In this document: positions 63,301 through 64,000 of the stretch, piece by piece | Layout of the letters: each line of letters opens with the position of its first letter | Position numbering within the stretch: position 1 is the stretch's first letter | Origin: Lingula anatina | Lineage: Eukaryota > Brachiopoda > Lingulata > Lingulida > Lingulidae | Direction of reading: 5' to 3' | Assembly (NCBI RefSeq): GCF_001039355.2 | Contig: NW_019773748.1 | Span: 328,291 to 392,290, forward strand | Length of the DNA: 64,000 nucleotides | The notes under the pieces: model-generated | Databases searched by the model: none | Told to the model about the DNA's origin: nothing | The model's input: the letters and a program-made list of their open reading frames with translations, nothing else | Made by a program: the position numbers and the translations under genes

Positions 63301-64000
63301 TTACAACTCACAAAAAAGAGTTGAATAAACAAACAGTCCTCAGTATAAACCTTTTTGGATTTAACCATTTTGAAATCAGCAGAAAAAAAACTCAAAATAT
63401 GCATTTCATGGCATAATGGCCACTGGTAATGGGATGTAATATTTTTTGATAAACACACACCAGAAGCATAGTATATATTTATATATTCTCATCAAATACT
63501 AAGTAATGGAGATATCCATACCTTCCTGAGCCAGGCCTGCTTTTTTGGATCACCTGTTAACTCCTGCTGACTGAGCACTGTAGCTCCTGTTGTGCCAGTG
63601 AACGCACCTGGAAGGTACTTGGAATTGGCCCACTGTGTCATCTGGAATTTACCAACAAGTTTTTTTAATTCTAATTAAAAATTGACAGCCAGACATTTAC
63701 TGCTAAATATCATGCTGTTATCATGCATATTTTTTCACAAGCAATTAGTGTTAAATTAGACATACAACTAGGTTTTCATGAAATTACCAAAAAATTCATG
63801 AAAAATAGGCAAATATTTTCAATTATAATATATAACATGAAATTATCTTTTGTACATGATTTATTTTTTGAGTTTGCTAAATTACTCCTTGCAAAAAATT
63901 GTAAGGCAACAATTTGTGTTCATTGTGCAATAGAAATGTCCACCATTACCTGTTGATTGGCTTCAAACATCTTCCCAAGAGCTTCCACATCATGAGGATT
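60372..64000 (-). CDS. SON: SON RNA-binding splicing cofactor, C-terminal part (runs off the right edge)
   Basis: Six exons in transcript order: 63950..>64000 (incomplete), 63522..63641, 61428..61575, 61034..61099, 60700..60815, 60372..60497. Phases close to the stop at 60372-60374. The encoded order is MTQWANSKYLPGAFTGTTGA, then AWLRK, then the G-patch (GGVGMLLLRKMGWKPGEGLG), then KHPVSALVELCNKRRW and a double-stranded RNA-binding domain ending NNKKAAKAMAATVCLQAMGL-VPRD. This matches the SON C-terminus, including the spacing between G-patch and dsRBD. Family knowledge: SON is a nuclear-speckle protein needed for efficient splicing of weak introns, notably in cell-cycle genes. The large RS-rich N-terminal part lies outside the window. 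The gene converges on DONSON. Confidence 0.93.

Noticed and set aside
1-64000. tRNA, rRNA, CRISPR-like arrays or viral genes
   Set aside because: No cloverleaf with A/B boxes, rRNA-like sequence, spaced short repeats or viral polymerase/integrase motifs were recognised on reading both strands.

Overview
The window looks like invertebrate animal nuclear DNA. It is AT-rich, its genes are split into many short exons with GT-AG introns, and it carries microsatellites and short transposons. All ten protein genes have metazoan relatives or ordinary animal gene structure. The transposon debris points to a mollusc, probably a bivalve: a palindrome-ended element with ~160-bp internal tandem repeats and a CGTCG-type microsatellite, plus frequent TACATGTA words. 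That is inference; no species call is possible from the sequence alone. Exon boundaries below were worked out by hand from splice sites and reading phase. In every complete gene the phases close exactly.

Layout, left to right. (1) An unrecognised minus-strand gene starts at 836 and leaves the window at the left, head-to-head with an HD-domain phosphohydrolase (1099-3362, +). (2) A Tctex1-type dynein light chain (5576-10721, -) is head-to-head with OGFOD1, the ribosomal prolyl hydroxylase (10813-16944, +). (3) A Myb transcription factor of B-Myb type fills 19605-28197 (-). (4) 28.2-31.8 kb holds the MYB promoter and a ~1.2-kb near-identical direct repeat that looks like an assembly haplotype duplication. 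(5) A TLCD1/2-type membrane protein (31786-37405, -) is head-to-head with a calpain protease that lacks EF-hands (37885-43473, +). (6) A DGCR2-like membrane protein with a reduced ectodomain and a very long tail (45375-52248, -) is head-to-head with DONSON (52947-59440, +). (7) DONSON runs tail-to-tail into the 3' half of SON (60372 to beyond 64000, -). This is the same SON/DONSON neighbour pair that gives DONSON its name in vertebrates.

The genes do not form one pathway. Several are cell-cycle or gene-expression housekeeping genes (MYB, DONSON, SON, OGFOD1), and four of the five strand switches to the right are short divergent promoters. The most distinctive features are the deeply conserved SON-DONSON linkage, the DGCR2 homologue without its lectin and LDL-A domains, a calpain with a predicted dual-acylation N-terminus, several non-autonomous transposons with readable termini (two with TTAA target sites), and single Ns that sit at repeat or haplotype junctions. 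I found no new multi-gene system, no RNA genes and no CRISPR-like array.
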